A stretch of DNA of 64,000 nucleotides from Synanceia verrucosa (lineage: Eukaryota > Chordata > Actinopteri > Perciformes > Synanceiidae). How positions within the stretch are numbered: position 1 is the first letter of the stretch; each line of letters opens with the position of its first letter. Made by a program: the position numbers and the translations under genes. The notes under the pieces are model-generated. The model saw nothing but the letters and a program-made list of their open reading frames with translations. It ran no database searches and was not told where the DNA came from. The stretch covers positions 6,314,601 through 6,378,600 of the forward strand of contig CM056570.1 of the NCBI GenBank assembly GCA_029721515.1. The letters are read 5' to 3'. This document shows positions 1 through 12,396 of the stretch, piece by piece.

Positions 1-1984
1 AGGAGGAAGAGACGGTGGTGGGTGTTGAAGGGGTGATGGTGGTGTTGGGGAGGGGGTGGATGGGTGGCACAGAGTCCATGTGTTGTGTGACCTTGGTCAC
101 TGCTGAGGGGACCTAGTTTCTTGCCAAGCCAATCAATAAGCTAAACAGGCGGAGGATGGCTATTTGGAGCATGGGAAGCCAAACTCAAATACTGATAGGT
201 TATCTGCCTGTCCCAGCACCACTTCTGTGCAAATATTGGACCAGCACATTTTTCACGGTGACTTGCATTTGGAAAAAAAGAAAGAGAGTCAGAGAGGAGC
301 GAGAGGGGGTGTTGAGAACAGACATGGTTGAGTGGATGTGTTGCAGAGGGCAAAAGCTCCCTCCTCCCTCCCTCCATGTCCCCTCTTCTTCAACCTCCTA
401 CCAACAAGTGCATCAACCCCTTAGATTCCACATAAATTCAGTCTTCCAGTAATATTATTGACATACCTGAAATTGCAGCATATTTCCTGCTATTTAATCC
501 TTCTTTAAATCACTTTGATTTGTTGTTGCATGAAAATGCACCCTTTTGTAAAGGATTTATAATATTGCAAATTAATTATTAATGGCTAAGCATTTATGGA
601 TGCTGTATAGATTATTGTGTAAGCAATTTATAATTTATAAGAAAACTGTTTTAGGTTGTGAAAAAACACTCCTCAAACACACACTTTAAATACTGATTAG
701 TTGATCAAATCTTAGTTATTAATAAATAGATTGTATCTACAGATCATAATCATTCATGTTTTTTGTTCATATTCAAATAGTCAATTTAATGTTCTTATTT
801 CATGTTCATGTACATTTTGAATCTGTTTATTTTTCCCTCTGTTTATTGCATCTGTTTCACAATAATATCTTTTGGGATAAATACATTTATCTTGTAGCTG
901 AAAGAAGTCATTATTCCTGATGAATCAAAGGGTTAAAAGAGTGATTTAACACCTGCCATTGGGATTTTTCACAACATGACAACCCAAAGGTCAGTTTTAT
1001 TAATGACTTATAACTGATAAAGTATAAGTGAATCATTTATTGGCATTGATAAAGCCATATTACAATTTATAAACAACCAAATACCCATACATGTTTTTAT
1101 TACTACTGTCTTTGACACATTGTTCATTCATAGAGTGGCTGCAGATGTTATGTGCCTTGTGTTTTGGGGAATCCATTCCTTCTCTTTTGGATAGAATGTA
1201 AAATAAGAGCCAATGCAGGAATAATTACAGCAAAAACGAATTGTGAATTTTGTAATGACAATGAGACAAAGCTGAGTGAGTTAGCAGGCGAGTTTGCTTG
1301 AGTACGAGTGTGTGAGAGACAGAGACAATGGCATATCTGTAAGTGATCTGTAGACGATGGCAGCTGGATCTAATCAATAATGGATGAGTGACATGCCAAC
1401 CACTGTATCCCAACCACTCTGGAGGGACAGCAGACAGTCCAAAGGGTGTGTGCGTGGAAGTAGGAATGTGTGACGGCAACAGCGAGACCCCCTTTGAGAC
1501 GATTCAAAGCTCAGAGAAAGAGAGGAAAAGTAATAGAGAGATAGATAAATAGACGGAGGGAAGGAGGGTGAGCTGGGGGAGGAGGAGGAGGAGGAGGCGA
1601 GCTTCTCCCATCAGGTGTGGAAGTCAAAGCCAGCTCGCGTTGGTACAGCGGAGACTGGAACAATGACTTCAAGAGCAGCGCGCGGCAAAACCACATTAAT
1701 TATTAGAGAGGAGCGATCAAAGCACAACTGTGACATGAAATAAATGAATTAAAGCTGGAAAAAAATATCGCCATCTGGACAAAGGGTTTCACATCCCAGA
1801 AACAACTCTCTGCTCAGATGCCTGCCTTTGTTTTTTTTTTTCCTCTCTGTCCCTTTTTTCTCTTATTGCTTGTCAGTTGAATATTTCTACAGTATGTAGG
1901 CTGAACCACATTCAACATTTGCTCACATCTATTTGTCTCCGTTGTTTGAGAGTGTGTTTTCATGGGTAAACTACATTTTTACAG

Positions 1985-2205
1985 CTGTAACAATTAATTG
2001 ATTAAATTATCACTATAAACTAGGCTGTTTTGAGAATCCATTAATTGGTTTGAATATTTTTTAAAGATTTTTTTCCGCTTCTTAAATGTGCGTAAACTCA
2101 ATATCTTTGACAAAACGAGACATTTGAGGACGTCATCTTGGACTGTGAGAAACACAAATTAACATTTCTCTGACATTTTCTAAACCAAACAACCAACCAG
2201 CAAGC
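1985..2205. repeat. Degenerate teleost interspersed repeat, copy 1
   Basis: It contains ACAATTAATTGATTAAATTA, then CAATATCTTTGACAAAACGA, then ACATTTGAGGACGTCATCTT and CTGACATTTTCTAAACCAAA, an ordered set of motifs I associate with a very common fish non-autonomous repeat. A second, inferred copy lies near 25.1 kb. Boundaries and family name are uncertain. Confidence 0.45.
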
Positions 2206-2639
2206 ATCTTGCACATTAAGTGTCATGTGATCTGTTAGCTGCATTAGCCTATATGTGCCCTAACTGTAAGCTGACCCTGAAGCAGTAATTGGTTTGGAAA
2301 AGGGCAGGTGACTGGATGAACCATCGGTCAATCGTACTAACTAAACTAAAAGCTGTCCCTGAAAATGTCTCTGATTTCAGCGTTTTATGATTGAGGAAAA
2401 AAAAAAGTTGCATGTTGAGCAGAACAACAGTTATTACGGTAGCTGGTCACTATTATAATAACTGTTATTATCTCCGAGCTGGAAATGTCCCCAGATTTCG
2501 TTTCAGAAATCTGGTCCCCTTACAGAAGCTACATGCCTCGAGTCAGGTTTGTGTTTGTATCAACCGTAATGTTGAGCAGAGTTTAGTGATGTGCAAATGA
2601 ATAAAACCAATTGATCAACAGTGTTTTATTTTCCATACA

Positions 2640-2800
2640 ATATATACTGTAAGGGCATAAATGATAGGATTATAGAATGTTACTTTTAACAGTAACACAT
2701 TACTTTTTGGTGTAAGTAATCAACAAAATACTTGAGTTACCTTTTGAATAACTGTAAGTAGTTACTGTTTGTCAGTAACTGGCACAACACTGCCCATACC
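2640..2800. repeat. Candidate degenerate hAT-like interspersed repeat
   Basis: Repeated GTTACT/AGTAAC words (TTAACAGTAACACATTAC, AAGTAGTTACTGTTTGTCAG) end in TAACTGGCACAACACTG, a pattern common in fish non-autonomous DNA elements. No target duplication was identified. Confidence 0.3.
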
Positions 2801-2938
2801 TGCAGTGGCTCCTGGTCTGGTAGACATACATTCTTGAAATCACTGAGTGTTGTCATGAAGACCTTGAAGTGCTGTTGCAGACCACAGATCAGTGGAGGCA
2901 TGTGATTACAGATTGTGTGTGTTTGGTAACAGAGATGG

Positions 2939-3002
<64 letters not shown>

Positions 3003-3157
3003 TCTGTCTGCAGCTCTGGCTGCCTGAACTGGTGTGATGTTGTCTTCCTGTTTCAGCTCCTCCACTCTCTGGCTGCTATCCCTCGTTTCTCTCTTTCCAA
3101 ATATCTCAGTCTCTCCCTACCTCGCTTTCTCCCAGTTCTCTCTCTCTCTCTCTCTCT
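2939..3157. repeat. (CT)n microsatellites
   Basis: An almost uninterrupted CT array occupies 2939-3005 (one G at 2990), and a shorter one lies at 3137-3157. Confidence 0.95.
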
Positions 3158-3209
3158 GACACTGGGCACTGCATCCCTCCCTGACCATCTGGGCCTCTCC
3201 TCCACGAAA

Positions 3210-3210
<1 letters not shown>

Positions 3211-3245
<35 letters not shown>

Positions 3246-3457
3246 ACAGACGGGCATGTGTGTGATGGTTTGAGAGCAGTTTCTCCTCAAGAGGGCGTGT
3301 GTGTGTGTGTCTATTTGTGTGTCAGGCGAAGGGTCTTCCTTCGCCAGGTGGACAGCTGCTACTTAGTATCCTTACAGCCCAGCCAGCAAAGTCAGGGAGA
3401 GTGAGCTGGTGGACTTAACCCTTTATGTTCCAAAACAATGCTAAACAAGGATAACAC

Positions 3458-3492
<35 letters not shown>

Positions 3493-3607
3493 TTATTATT
3501 ATGCATACTGCTGATGTGTCTTGTCAGTATTGTTTTACTTACCAATACTTCACATCAGTGTATTGTTGTATACTCAGTTTAAAGGGATCTAAACACACAG
3601 TTTTTCT

Positions 3608-3658
<51 letters not shown>

Positions 3659-3659
3659 G
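3211..3659. repeat. (TG)n microsatellite cluster
   Basis: TG arrays occur at 3211-3242, 3297-3311, 3461-3490 and 3612-3659. They give long open frames of Cys-Val or Thr-His repeats that are not genes. Confidence 0.95.
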
Positions 3660-4465
3660 CATGCTGTATGTATGCTGTGTGCATGATGTGGGTCATTGTT
3701 GAAGACCATACAGTATGATACTTTGTTTTATTTATTTATTTTCTTTATCTCTGGTTCAATGGAAACCATTACAATATAAAACTGTAATACAGTATTAGAT
3801 TGACGAGCTGTTTTCAGATGACGGCCACGGTCATGGATTGCATTTTAAAGCAACACACACTCTGTAACAAAATTGACTGTGTTTACCTCAAAAAGCACCG
3901 TAGTGTGAAGTAGCTCAAAACTTAGTAAGAGACGATCTGCTGCTGTGTGTGTGATGCACATAGACGCTTAGCATCGCTGGCTGTGTTAGTGTATACATTG
4001 TGAACAATCTACATCTGTGTGTTTGTGTGCCTGGCAGTCAGATTTAATACTCTTATCCGTCCCGGCGGTCCTGTCTTTGTCTGGTCCTTAAATGGAGCTT
4101 TAGTCTCTGCAGTGCAGGCCTGGCTGGATGAGCTTAATCAAACCATTAGAGTCCTGAGCCCTGAGGAGCATCTCACCACCTCCTACTGAGATCTGCTTTA
4201 AGACACGGTGGCAGTGGCAAACACTCAAACCTCTGGATTAGATCGGCTCTCAGCGACTTAGCAGCGTCCCTCTCTCTCTCTCTCTCTCTCTGCCCTCTGT
4301 CAGCCTGCCGGACTAAAAGCACTTTCTTTAGAAGCCTTTTAAAAGAGTCTTAAGGTGACAGGAGACACATATAAGCACAAACACAAGTGATGATTGTTAA
4401 ATATAAAATTTGCACATACAGTTTTCAACCACTTTACCACCAGTAAACTAGAGCTCTGCTTTATG

Positions 4466-4650
4466 AAGATAAGATAAGATAACCCTGTATTCATCCAACC
4501 TATGGGGAAATTTATATTGTTATAGTAGCAGGTGGATAGTAAAAACAGCTGTGTAAAAAATAAGAAGCAGGGACATAAATAAACAAGATGACTGACTGAT
4601 GAGTAATCTGTATAAATAGCAGAGAGTGGGGTGTGCAGGTGTTTCTGGAA
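4466..4650 (-). mobile_element. LINE (L2/CR1-type) 3'-end fragment, reverse orientation
   Basis: The sequence AAGATAAGATAAGATAACCC followed by a short segment and TGGGGAAATTTATATTGTTA is the reverse complement of the common teleost LINE 3' tail (AATTTCCCCA...AATAAAGG plus a short tandem repeat, here TTATC). Only the 3' end is present, as expected for 5'-truncated LINE insertions. The boundary near 4650 is approximate. Confidence 0.5.
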
Positions 4651-6302
4651 CATGCATATAACAACTTATGCTAAGTAATGACCTCTATGTAGCCCAAAAA
4701 AACTAACTCCCATGTCCTTGAACATGCAAAATACCCATTCTCCAAGGATTTGGACCGTGTTTGTGGTGAGTGATCATCCACCATGGTTTTCCACCGGCCT
4801 CTCTTCTCCTTAATTGATTTCACATGCGACAACAGTGGATTGTCTTCCATGGCCAGTGTGCAAATGACGAGCACTGACAATGCCCGTTTTGTCCCTGGCC
4901 TCTTTTCTTGGCTGCTCGTGTTTCAATGTTCTTGCTTTGATAAGCAGTATCGGAGCAGTATTCTTTCTTGCCCCCCCCCGAGGATGATGGGTATTAGTGT
5001 TTTCTGAAGGGTCTGTAGTCCACTTCCTCCGCAGCCTCCCATCCAAGAGAGACAACGCATCAAAATACTTCCCCTCAGTCCGGCTGATGTGCCATATTAA
5101 AAGATTAGAAACAGTGGTTTATTTGAAGGGAGAGCTTTGCAAATATCAAGAAGAGGCCATCATCCCCTGTGTATAGTTTGTAGGAAGTGGATAGAGATAT
5201 CCTCCATTGTAAAACGTTCACTGTGACATTTGTTTGGGGGGGAAGAAGAGGGAGAAAGAAAGAAATAGGACATATTCTAAAGCCTTTCTGTGTTGCAGGA
5301 ATTACACAAACGCAAAAAAGGGATAAAATCGGCTTAGACTGTTGAGACAAGTACATCTAAGAGAATGCACAAAAGGAGGGGTGTAAACGGCGGATTCTTC
5401 CCAGCTAAAAACTTATCAAGCACAGGCTTTGTGCTCAATCCATTTAAGTGAGTCCCTCACACGCCCCTATTGTATGCCTTTAATGGTGGAAAAGTGACTT
5501 GTGCAGGGCTATCGCCTCTTCATGGGGATTACAGCTAAGTGCTTAAGTTGTAGTGAAACCCGGATTTGCTGATGGCAAAGAGAAAAGGGCGAGGGAGGGA
5601 GGGCAGAAAAAAAGGACCCTTACCAAGGATTTGTGTCAGAATCGCTCTGTTCCCCTCGTCTGTCTGTGGCCGAGTCGACAGAGGACAACTGGTGTTCACA
5701 TTCGAGCCAGCGCACAGACACACCAGCAACAACGCTTTAGCACAACATCCTTTTTACTGTTCGGGTCTGCATTTTCCTTGTGATCCCTTCCCGTCTGTCC
5801 TCCTCTCTCTTCCCCCCCTCTTCTCTCTTATTCTCTCACTCTCATCTCCTGTTTTAATTAATTTCTAGCTGTGCTGCCGTATGAGACTTGGCCATGGAAG
5901 TGTCTGCGCCTGCAATTTCAGCCCTTATCTCCCGTGGCTGCCAGAAAATGACTCAATGCTCCTTGTGTTTCAAGAAGGAGAGGTAAAAAAGGCCAGTGGA
6001 AAAAAAGTATGGCAGAGGGAGAAACTGTACACAATGATTAGGCTTAATGACTTGTACAGGTGCTCAGAGTGAACAATGTGGTTTACTGAATTCAACTTGT
6101 GCTGCAACATTTCAGTCGGCTTCTACCAGTGGTCAGAAACTGTCTCACTTCTCTCGTTTTGCTTTAAACGGGCTGAAATCCACTGATTTAATACTACATT
6201 TCCATGAAGATGAGGCTTGTGAAGGTAATGGTCTGCTTGACAACAGTTAGCTCGTGCTAATGTGTGTGTTTATATCTGCTCCAAAAGTGAAATGCTTGCT
6301 GG

Positions 6303-6988
6303 AAGGGGTGTCCCGATCCAATATTGCTATCGTGTATCTGTCCAATATCAGCAAAAAATGAGTATCGGATTATATAGGCCTGCATCTAAAATCTCAGATA
6401 TAAGGACTCCGATACCAGCAGTCCATTCCAGACTCCACTCCAGCTTCTCTATCCAGCAGCAGAGCCCAGTGATCACAACAATAACTGTGCTAAAGTGCTA
6501 ACAAAGGAAGGAGGAGTGATGTTAGCCACGTGGCAGGATTTTTAGTTAAAGTCCGAAAAAGACGTAACTGCAACTGAGTGCAAAACTTTTCACGTTTCTC
6601 GTGGTGACAGAACCCTTTTAAGTTTAATACGACCAACCTCATCAGCATATGAAGCTGCATCCCCCCCAAAAAAAACAGCACAAGGGTTTTTTTTATTCGA
6701 TTCCATTGTAGAATATTCTCATGTTTAGGGTTGAAATTGTTGTAACCCATTGGTTGATAATACATGGGTCAGTTTTTCCTCATACCTAATGTTGCTGACT
6801 ATTGTTCTCTGTTTGAGTAATTTCACTTGATCAAGTCTTTTCTAACATTCCATACTACAAAATGAATAATAAAAGTATGCATGATTTGTGCTGATATCAT
6901 ATCGGATCAATAGCGTATCGGCCAATACTCAAGGCTGAAATATTGGTATCATATCAGAAGTGGAAAAAGTTGTATCAGGACACCCCCA
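6303..6988. mobile_element. Non-autonomous hAT DNA transposon (MITE), 686 bp
   Basis: The ends are imperfect terminal inverted repeats: the left end begins AAGGGGTGTCCCGATCC and the right end, read in reverse complement, begins TGGGGGTGTCCTGATAC. It is flanked on both sides by an identical 8-bp target duplication CTTGCTGG (6295-6302 and 6989-6996), the size made by hAT transposases. Subterminal copies of ATATCGG-like motifs occur at both ends (near 6365 and 6900-6950). No transposase frame is present, so it must have been moved by another element. Confidence 0.9.
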
Positions 6989-9309
6989 CTTGCTGGTATA
7001 GATAGAGGCAAGAATGGTTAAAATAAGGAGATAACAGCGGACACTTTAAGGAAGTCTGTCCTCAAAGCCGTTCATGGCGTTGAGTAAATTAAGTGTGGAA
7101 CAGTGTAAGCTCTCTCACAGTGGTTACTCTCCACATCCTCATTATCAGCCCTAATACAGGCCAATCTGCCATAAAAAACATGAAACAAATTATGTTATAT
7201 CCCAGGATGAGGGATACCACAGATTGACACAATCATTTTGAAAACAATCACTCTGCCGAAACAAACAGAGCTTCTATTTTTAATCGGTGGGTCAGTTCAG
7301 CACAGAACAGGTCATGTGGGACATCCGGTTTATTTTCAAAATAATATAATCAGTGTTCACGGCAGATCGTATAATCTGCGGGGAGAGAGCGGGTAAAAGG
7401 TTTTTAGACGGCGTTAAACCATTTTAACACCTTGGACGAGGAGATGCTGATTATGGAGGTTCAGAATCTTAATATGATCTATGATCTGTTTAGTCCTTGC
7501 GATTCCAGCTGTCAGGCGGAGCTGTAACAGACAGATCCGGTGGGAACTGATGGACAGTGATGGACGTCGATGTTGTTCTGCATTCAGTGGAAATACTCAC
7601 TTATAATAGCAGCCCTGGCCAGTTGTGTAAAAACCTGTCAAGTTGTTTTTGGAAAGTTACTAAAACTTTCACGTTAAAGCAACATAGAGCTTGCTTTCTT
7701 CCATATCTACAGGAACATTTCCTTCTGCCATCATCTACCAGTGGCTGTTTTGATTTCAGAGTAGTGCCATACAAAGTGGAAGTACAATCAGAGCGTCTTT
7801 TTATGGCAAATAAGCTGGGGGGCCTTTAGGGGCGACATGGAGGGAAGTTCAACATTTTTCATTTGCATATACCGCCCACACTGTAATGAAACAAAGCAGG
7901 ATGAAAATCTGCAAAGTATCCCTATAACCAGTAAATTGACTTTGACATGTATAATCAGTAGTGTGCCCCTTTAATCATATTAAATATCTGGTTTAAACAG
8001 GGAGCATTATGTGTGTTTTCAACACAGGAAGTGGTTGCTTGTCATCTACTTGTGCCCCTGGCAAAGCGCTGTCCCTGTCAGACACGAGTGATATGATACA
8101 CCTTCATGTGAAAAGGAAGAGACCATGATGACGCCGACGATAGACGGGTGTACAAGTGTTGGGGAGAGAGCGCTTCTCCTTGAGCATTGTGTTTGTGTCT
8201 GTTCCCTGAGCTAACAGACTGTATGAAGGTAAACTCTGGAGCACCTGCCCTATTGTCGTGCTCTCACCCACCCACGCTCGCACACCTTTCACTTGAACAC
8301 ACAACATCCAATACTGAGTAAAGATGAAGAAAGGGCCAAGCCCTGCATGAGGCAAAGGCTGGCCTTTCAAATAAGGACGACAAACCCTCTGCCTTTTCTC
8401 TCACTAAGCCTTGATACGTTCCTCAAAGCTACTGAGGCCCATTGTGCCTCTCTACCTTTGTTGTCTTGTGTTTAAGCAGGCTGATCACTATAATGACGAT
8501 GCTGATGATGGCAATGGTGACGCCGGCGGCTTAAGGCGAAGCAGCTGTCGAGGGGTTGAGAGAGGCGTAGACAATCGGCCTGTTTACTCAAGAAAAGACA
8601 CACTCTGGATGTTCAAAGTGACGGCTGCTGAATGGAGACTGACTTGTGCATGTATGTGCAGCCAGATTGCCTTCAGGTCCATCTCACACAGTGTGCAATT
8701 AAGGTTTCGGGTCCCTGCTTGATTAAACTTCACCTCTCTGTTTGACATGTAATTTGGAGCTTTACATGCATATTACATCATCATAACAATGTCCTGTGAC
8801 ATAACCACTATTATGTACCTCAGTATATATTTATGAACTAAAGTAGATTGGTTTCTATTACCCATGATGTCCGTTTTATGCCTTTGCGTGCAAATCAAAT
8901 TTGAACTTTAGCTCAGTTGCAGTTTATAATTCCTCTTAAAGGAGTAATAATCTGGAGCCAAAGTTGTTGTGCTGAATATCGAAGTTAAATGTTTCCTATT
9001 TACGCCACCAGCAGACATGGAGCACTCATTCTAAGTGTCCCTTTAGCTCTGTTTTGATCTCCACCGGGAACTCTATGGCTCATTTGTTCACCAGCTAGTT
9101 GCTACATCTGTCATTTGGTGCTCTGCAGATAGTACACAGTGCATTTATCAGAGCGCTTTTTGTGGAAACCTGCTGATGAGGTTGATAATTTCTTTGTGGG
9201 TTCTTCACTACAAGCTTTTGTTAAATTAAAAACATTACCTATTCGTCTTTGTGAGAGAAATTTGTCTTGAGTAAAAGGGTAGTGCTGCAGTGAAATACAA
9301 TAAGCATAT

Positions 9310-9348
9310 ATATATGTGCTATGTAGTCATACTACATAGCACATATAT
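9310..9348. repeat. Perfect 18-bp inverted repeat with 3-nt loop
   Basis: The left arm (9310-9327, ATATATGTGCTATGTAGT) is the exact reverse complement of the right arm (9331-9348), separated by CAT. A related ACATATATGTAGTC copy follows at about 9351-9364. Confidence 0.9.
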
Positions 9349-10924
9349 GTACATATATGTAGTCAAAATAAATTCACTTACTATGAGCGATGGCACTTAC
9401 TACACATCGAAGGAGAGACATTGATTAACTGTCAGTTTCTGTCAGCGTTGATTTTGATCAGTGAAAAAAGGTTGGAGGTGCTTGAAACTTTACATAAATA
9501 AAGCCAGGACAAGCTTCGTTGTTTTTCAAGCAAACATTTAGTGACGCTGATCAAACATCAGATCTAAGTGAACGATGATCTAATGGTTGTAGTTGCTCCC
9601 CAGTGGATTTCTTTAGCAAGTTTTGCCTCAAAGCTTTTTGGATGCTCTCCAAATTTTTTTTGTACACAGATATGATAATTATAATGGCCCGTAATGATGT
9701 GAAATTTCATATTTTTAGTGAAAAAAAAATCTTGCTTGAGAATCCCACTGAAACACCCCACTGACTACTTGCGTCTGTCTTCCTCAAACTTAGAGAAAAT
9801 ATTGACAAAGATTCCTCAAAACTGGCCCTTTTAAATACAGCTGATGTTTATTTACAGAGAAAAAAATGCAATGAGTGAGAAAAGAACAATTATGTAAGCA
9901 GGGTACAAAACTGAGTTTTTTGTTTTTAGCAAAGGTTTAATATATAATCGTTTGCAGCCGAAGACACGTATCAAACTGCCTTGTCTTTTACATTTGTGGG
10001 GCCATGACCTGCTCTTCCATCTTCCAGCCTGTTTCCAGGATTTGCTGTCCCCTCACCGTGGCGACAGTGATATTTTCGCCCTACTTAAGCTCCAGATGCT
10101 GAGAGGCTCCTTGTACTGGCACTGCTGCAAGAGGGCCAAAGAGGTTAATGCACTCAGGGAGGGAGAAGCAACCAGCTGTTGGCCTTCTAATGTTTAAAAC
10201 CTCCTCCCTTCCATCTATCCTATTCTTTCTCCCTCCCTCCACCCCTCAAAGGAAGAACGCTCAGGCAATAAAAAGCGCTCAAATCATCAAACATCTGCTG
10301 GGAGCGTATGAGTGCAGCCAAGAGCGTCTTAAAGTCCTCCTGAGCAACAATATGAGGACATTTTCTGGGCAGGGGCGACAGGGACTTAGAAAGAGATAAG
10401 AGGAGATAATGGCTGGATGGAGGACTTGGGAGCTGCAAATGCACAATCAGGAGGTCCGCACGGATCTGAGGATAGGAGGGGAGGGGGAGAAGGAGGGAGG
10501 AGGAGGGTCTGGGAGGCCAGAGGAAAGTGGTCTGGTAAACAATGGCTCCGCATTAGCATGATAATCTGAAACATGCCTTTATTTAGATAAAGATGTAGGT
10601 TATACTGGGGGAGGACTACTGTGTGTGTGTGTGTGTGTGTTTTCAGACGTGACAAATGTACAGCGATGTACAAAGGAGATCTTGTCGATGCTTGGACATG
10701 TAGTCACAACATAGCGAGTCTGAATGCTAAGCAGCTTAGTCAGGTTATCACACACTGTTTTACTATTCAGCGTTTATGAGACTGTGACTGACTTGAAACG
10801 CCCTCAGTGTCGTTAAAAACCTAGATTTTAGTGAGACTGTATATTTTGACAGAGGAAAGAGCACTTTCAAATTCATCTAATATAGCAGCTTGGACAGTGG
10901 CCCTACACTTACACTGTCTTTTCA

Positions 10925-11229
10925 AAACAGACTTCTGGTTTACTAAACCTATTTGGTTAGGTTTAGGAAAATCTGGTGGTTGGGGTTAAAATAAGTACAA
11001 TGGTTATGTAGTTAAATAGACTACCATTTATACATAAGTAAAATGACATTTATGTAATCTGTGTGATGTTATGTAACTTAAAAAAACTCTTGCAACATTT
11101 TTGTTGCATCTCAAAAGTTATGTACCTTTGTTATGATCGTGATCAGGTCTTAATGAATACAACTTAAGACCCTACTGTTTCAATAATAATCTAATAATTA
11201 TCACACTGTTGTGATTACAATGTGAAATG
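10925..11229. repeat. Candidate degenerate fish interspersed repeat
   Basis: TTGGTTAGGTTTAGGAAAAT followed by TGGTTGGGGTTAAAATAAGT resembles a widespread teleost repeat with a GGTTAGGTTTAGG motif. It runs directly into the LINE tail at 11.3 kb, so both may be parts of nested insertions. Confidence 0.35.
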
Positions 11230-11372
11230 CCATACATTACGACAAAAATGCTCTTAAATATCCCACTGTTTACTGGAGGGTGTGCAGATATGAGTGAAAA
11301 AATGTAATTTCCCTCACTGAGGGATCAATAAAGGAATTCTTCTTCTTCTTCTTCTTCTTCTTCTTCTTCTTC
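11230..11372 (+). mobile_element. LINE (L2/CR1-type) 3'-end fragment with (TTC)n tail
   Basis: The segment AATTTCCCTCACTGAGGGAT then CAATAAAGGAATTC, immediately followed by a (TTC)n array to 11372, has the form of a fish LINE 3' terminus that ends in a microsatellite tail. The left boundary is uncertain. Confidence 0.5.
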
Positions 11373-12050
11373 TATATTTGTCTCACTGTCAAACATAAAG
11401 TACTTTGGTAAACTTTATAATTTACTCATTACTCATTCTTGACATTGTAGCTTTAGTTCTCATGGAGTTTTGAGGTTATGTGAACTCAAGTGCAAGCAGT
11501 TGCCAGTATGTTTCCCTTCCCTGATATTATAATTGCAGTGCTACTTGCAGCACATCTTCAGTGAGAGGATAATCTTGTTCTTGTGACTGAGGACAGCGAC
11601 ACGCTGGCAGCATTAGTGGATATAATTGCTCTCACAAACTGTGGTCAAAAATAGCTTCAATCTTTCCAGTCTGGAGAGAAACAAAGGCATCTTAAATGCT
11701 CTCATTTTAGGCAAAGTCTCTATGTAACTGAAATAGAAATAGAAACAGTTTCACCAGCCCGCTGAATCATCATCATCCATACTGAAAGATGCTCTTTGTT
11801 GCTGTTAGTGTCGGGCAGAGCTCAACATTTCACACGTTACTTCTACTACTGTACGACTTTGGGATGGCAGTAGCTCTGAAGGATGTTGGTTGAAGAAGTG
11901 TGTTCATATAATAAGGCTTTTAGATGACACACACTCACACACGCATGCATGCACTGTTGCTGCATGTCCTCATCACATGCTCTTGTCATGTTCTCTGAAA
12001 GTGAGAAGTAGCAACAGCTGGCCACTGTGTCTGGATGGCAAGACAGACCT

Positions 12051-12212
12051 GTGTGTGTGTGTGTGTGTGTGTTTAAAACTGCGTTTTCAAAATGATAATG
12101 ATATCTGTGCTATCTACTTAAATGCTGTAGTGTGTGTGTGTGTGTGTGTGTGCGGATGATGCAGTCTAGATTGAGCCATTTGTAAGGCGCACAAATGTGT
12201 GAGTGGTGTGAA

Positions 12213-12281
<69 letters not shown>

Positions 12282-12362
12282 TGTCCAGGCGCCACTCACC
12301 CTGATAAAAGCCCTTTGACACTCAGCTGTTTAACAGCTCAAACTGTCTTTGCTCCGTGGATT

Positions 12363-12395
<33 letters not shown>
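12051..12395. repeat. (TG)n/(CA)n microsatellite cluster
   Basis: TG arrays at 12051-12072, 12131-12152 and 12215-12280 (66 bp) are followed by a CA array at 12365-12395, which is complementary to the TG arrays. Confidence 0.95.

Positions 12396-12396
<1 letters not shown>

Larger units (their letters stand above)
1..12050. other. Gene-free upstream interval, 0-12 kb
   Basis: No coding sequence with protein likeness was seen on either strand. The open frames are short or run over simple repeats. The interval is mostly AT-rich unique DNA plus the microsatellites, hAT MITE, LINE tails, hairpin and degenerate repeats listed separately. Confidence 0.7.
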
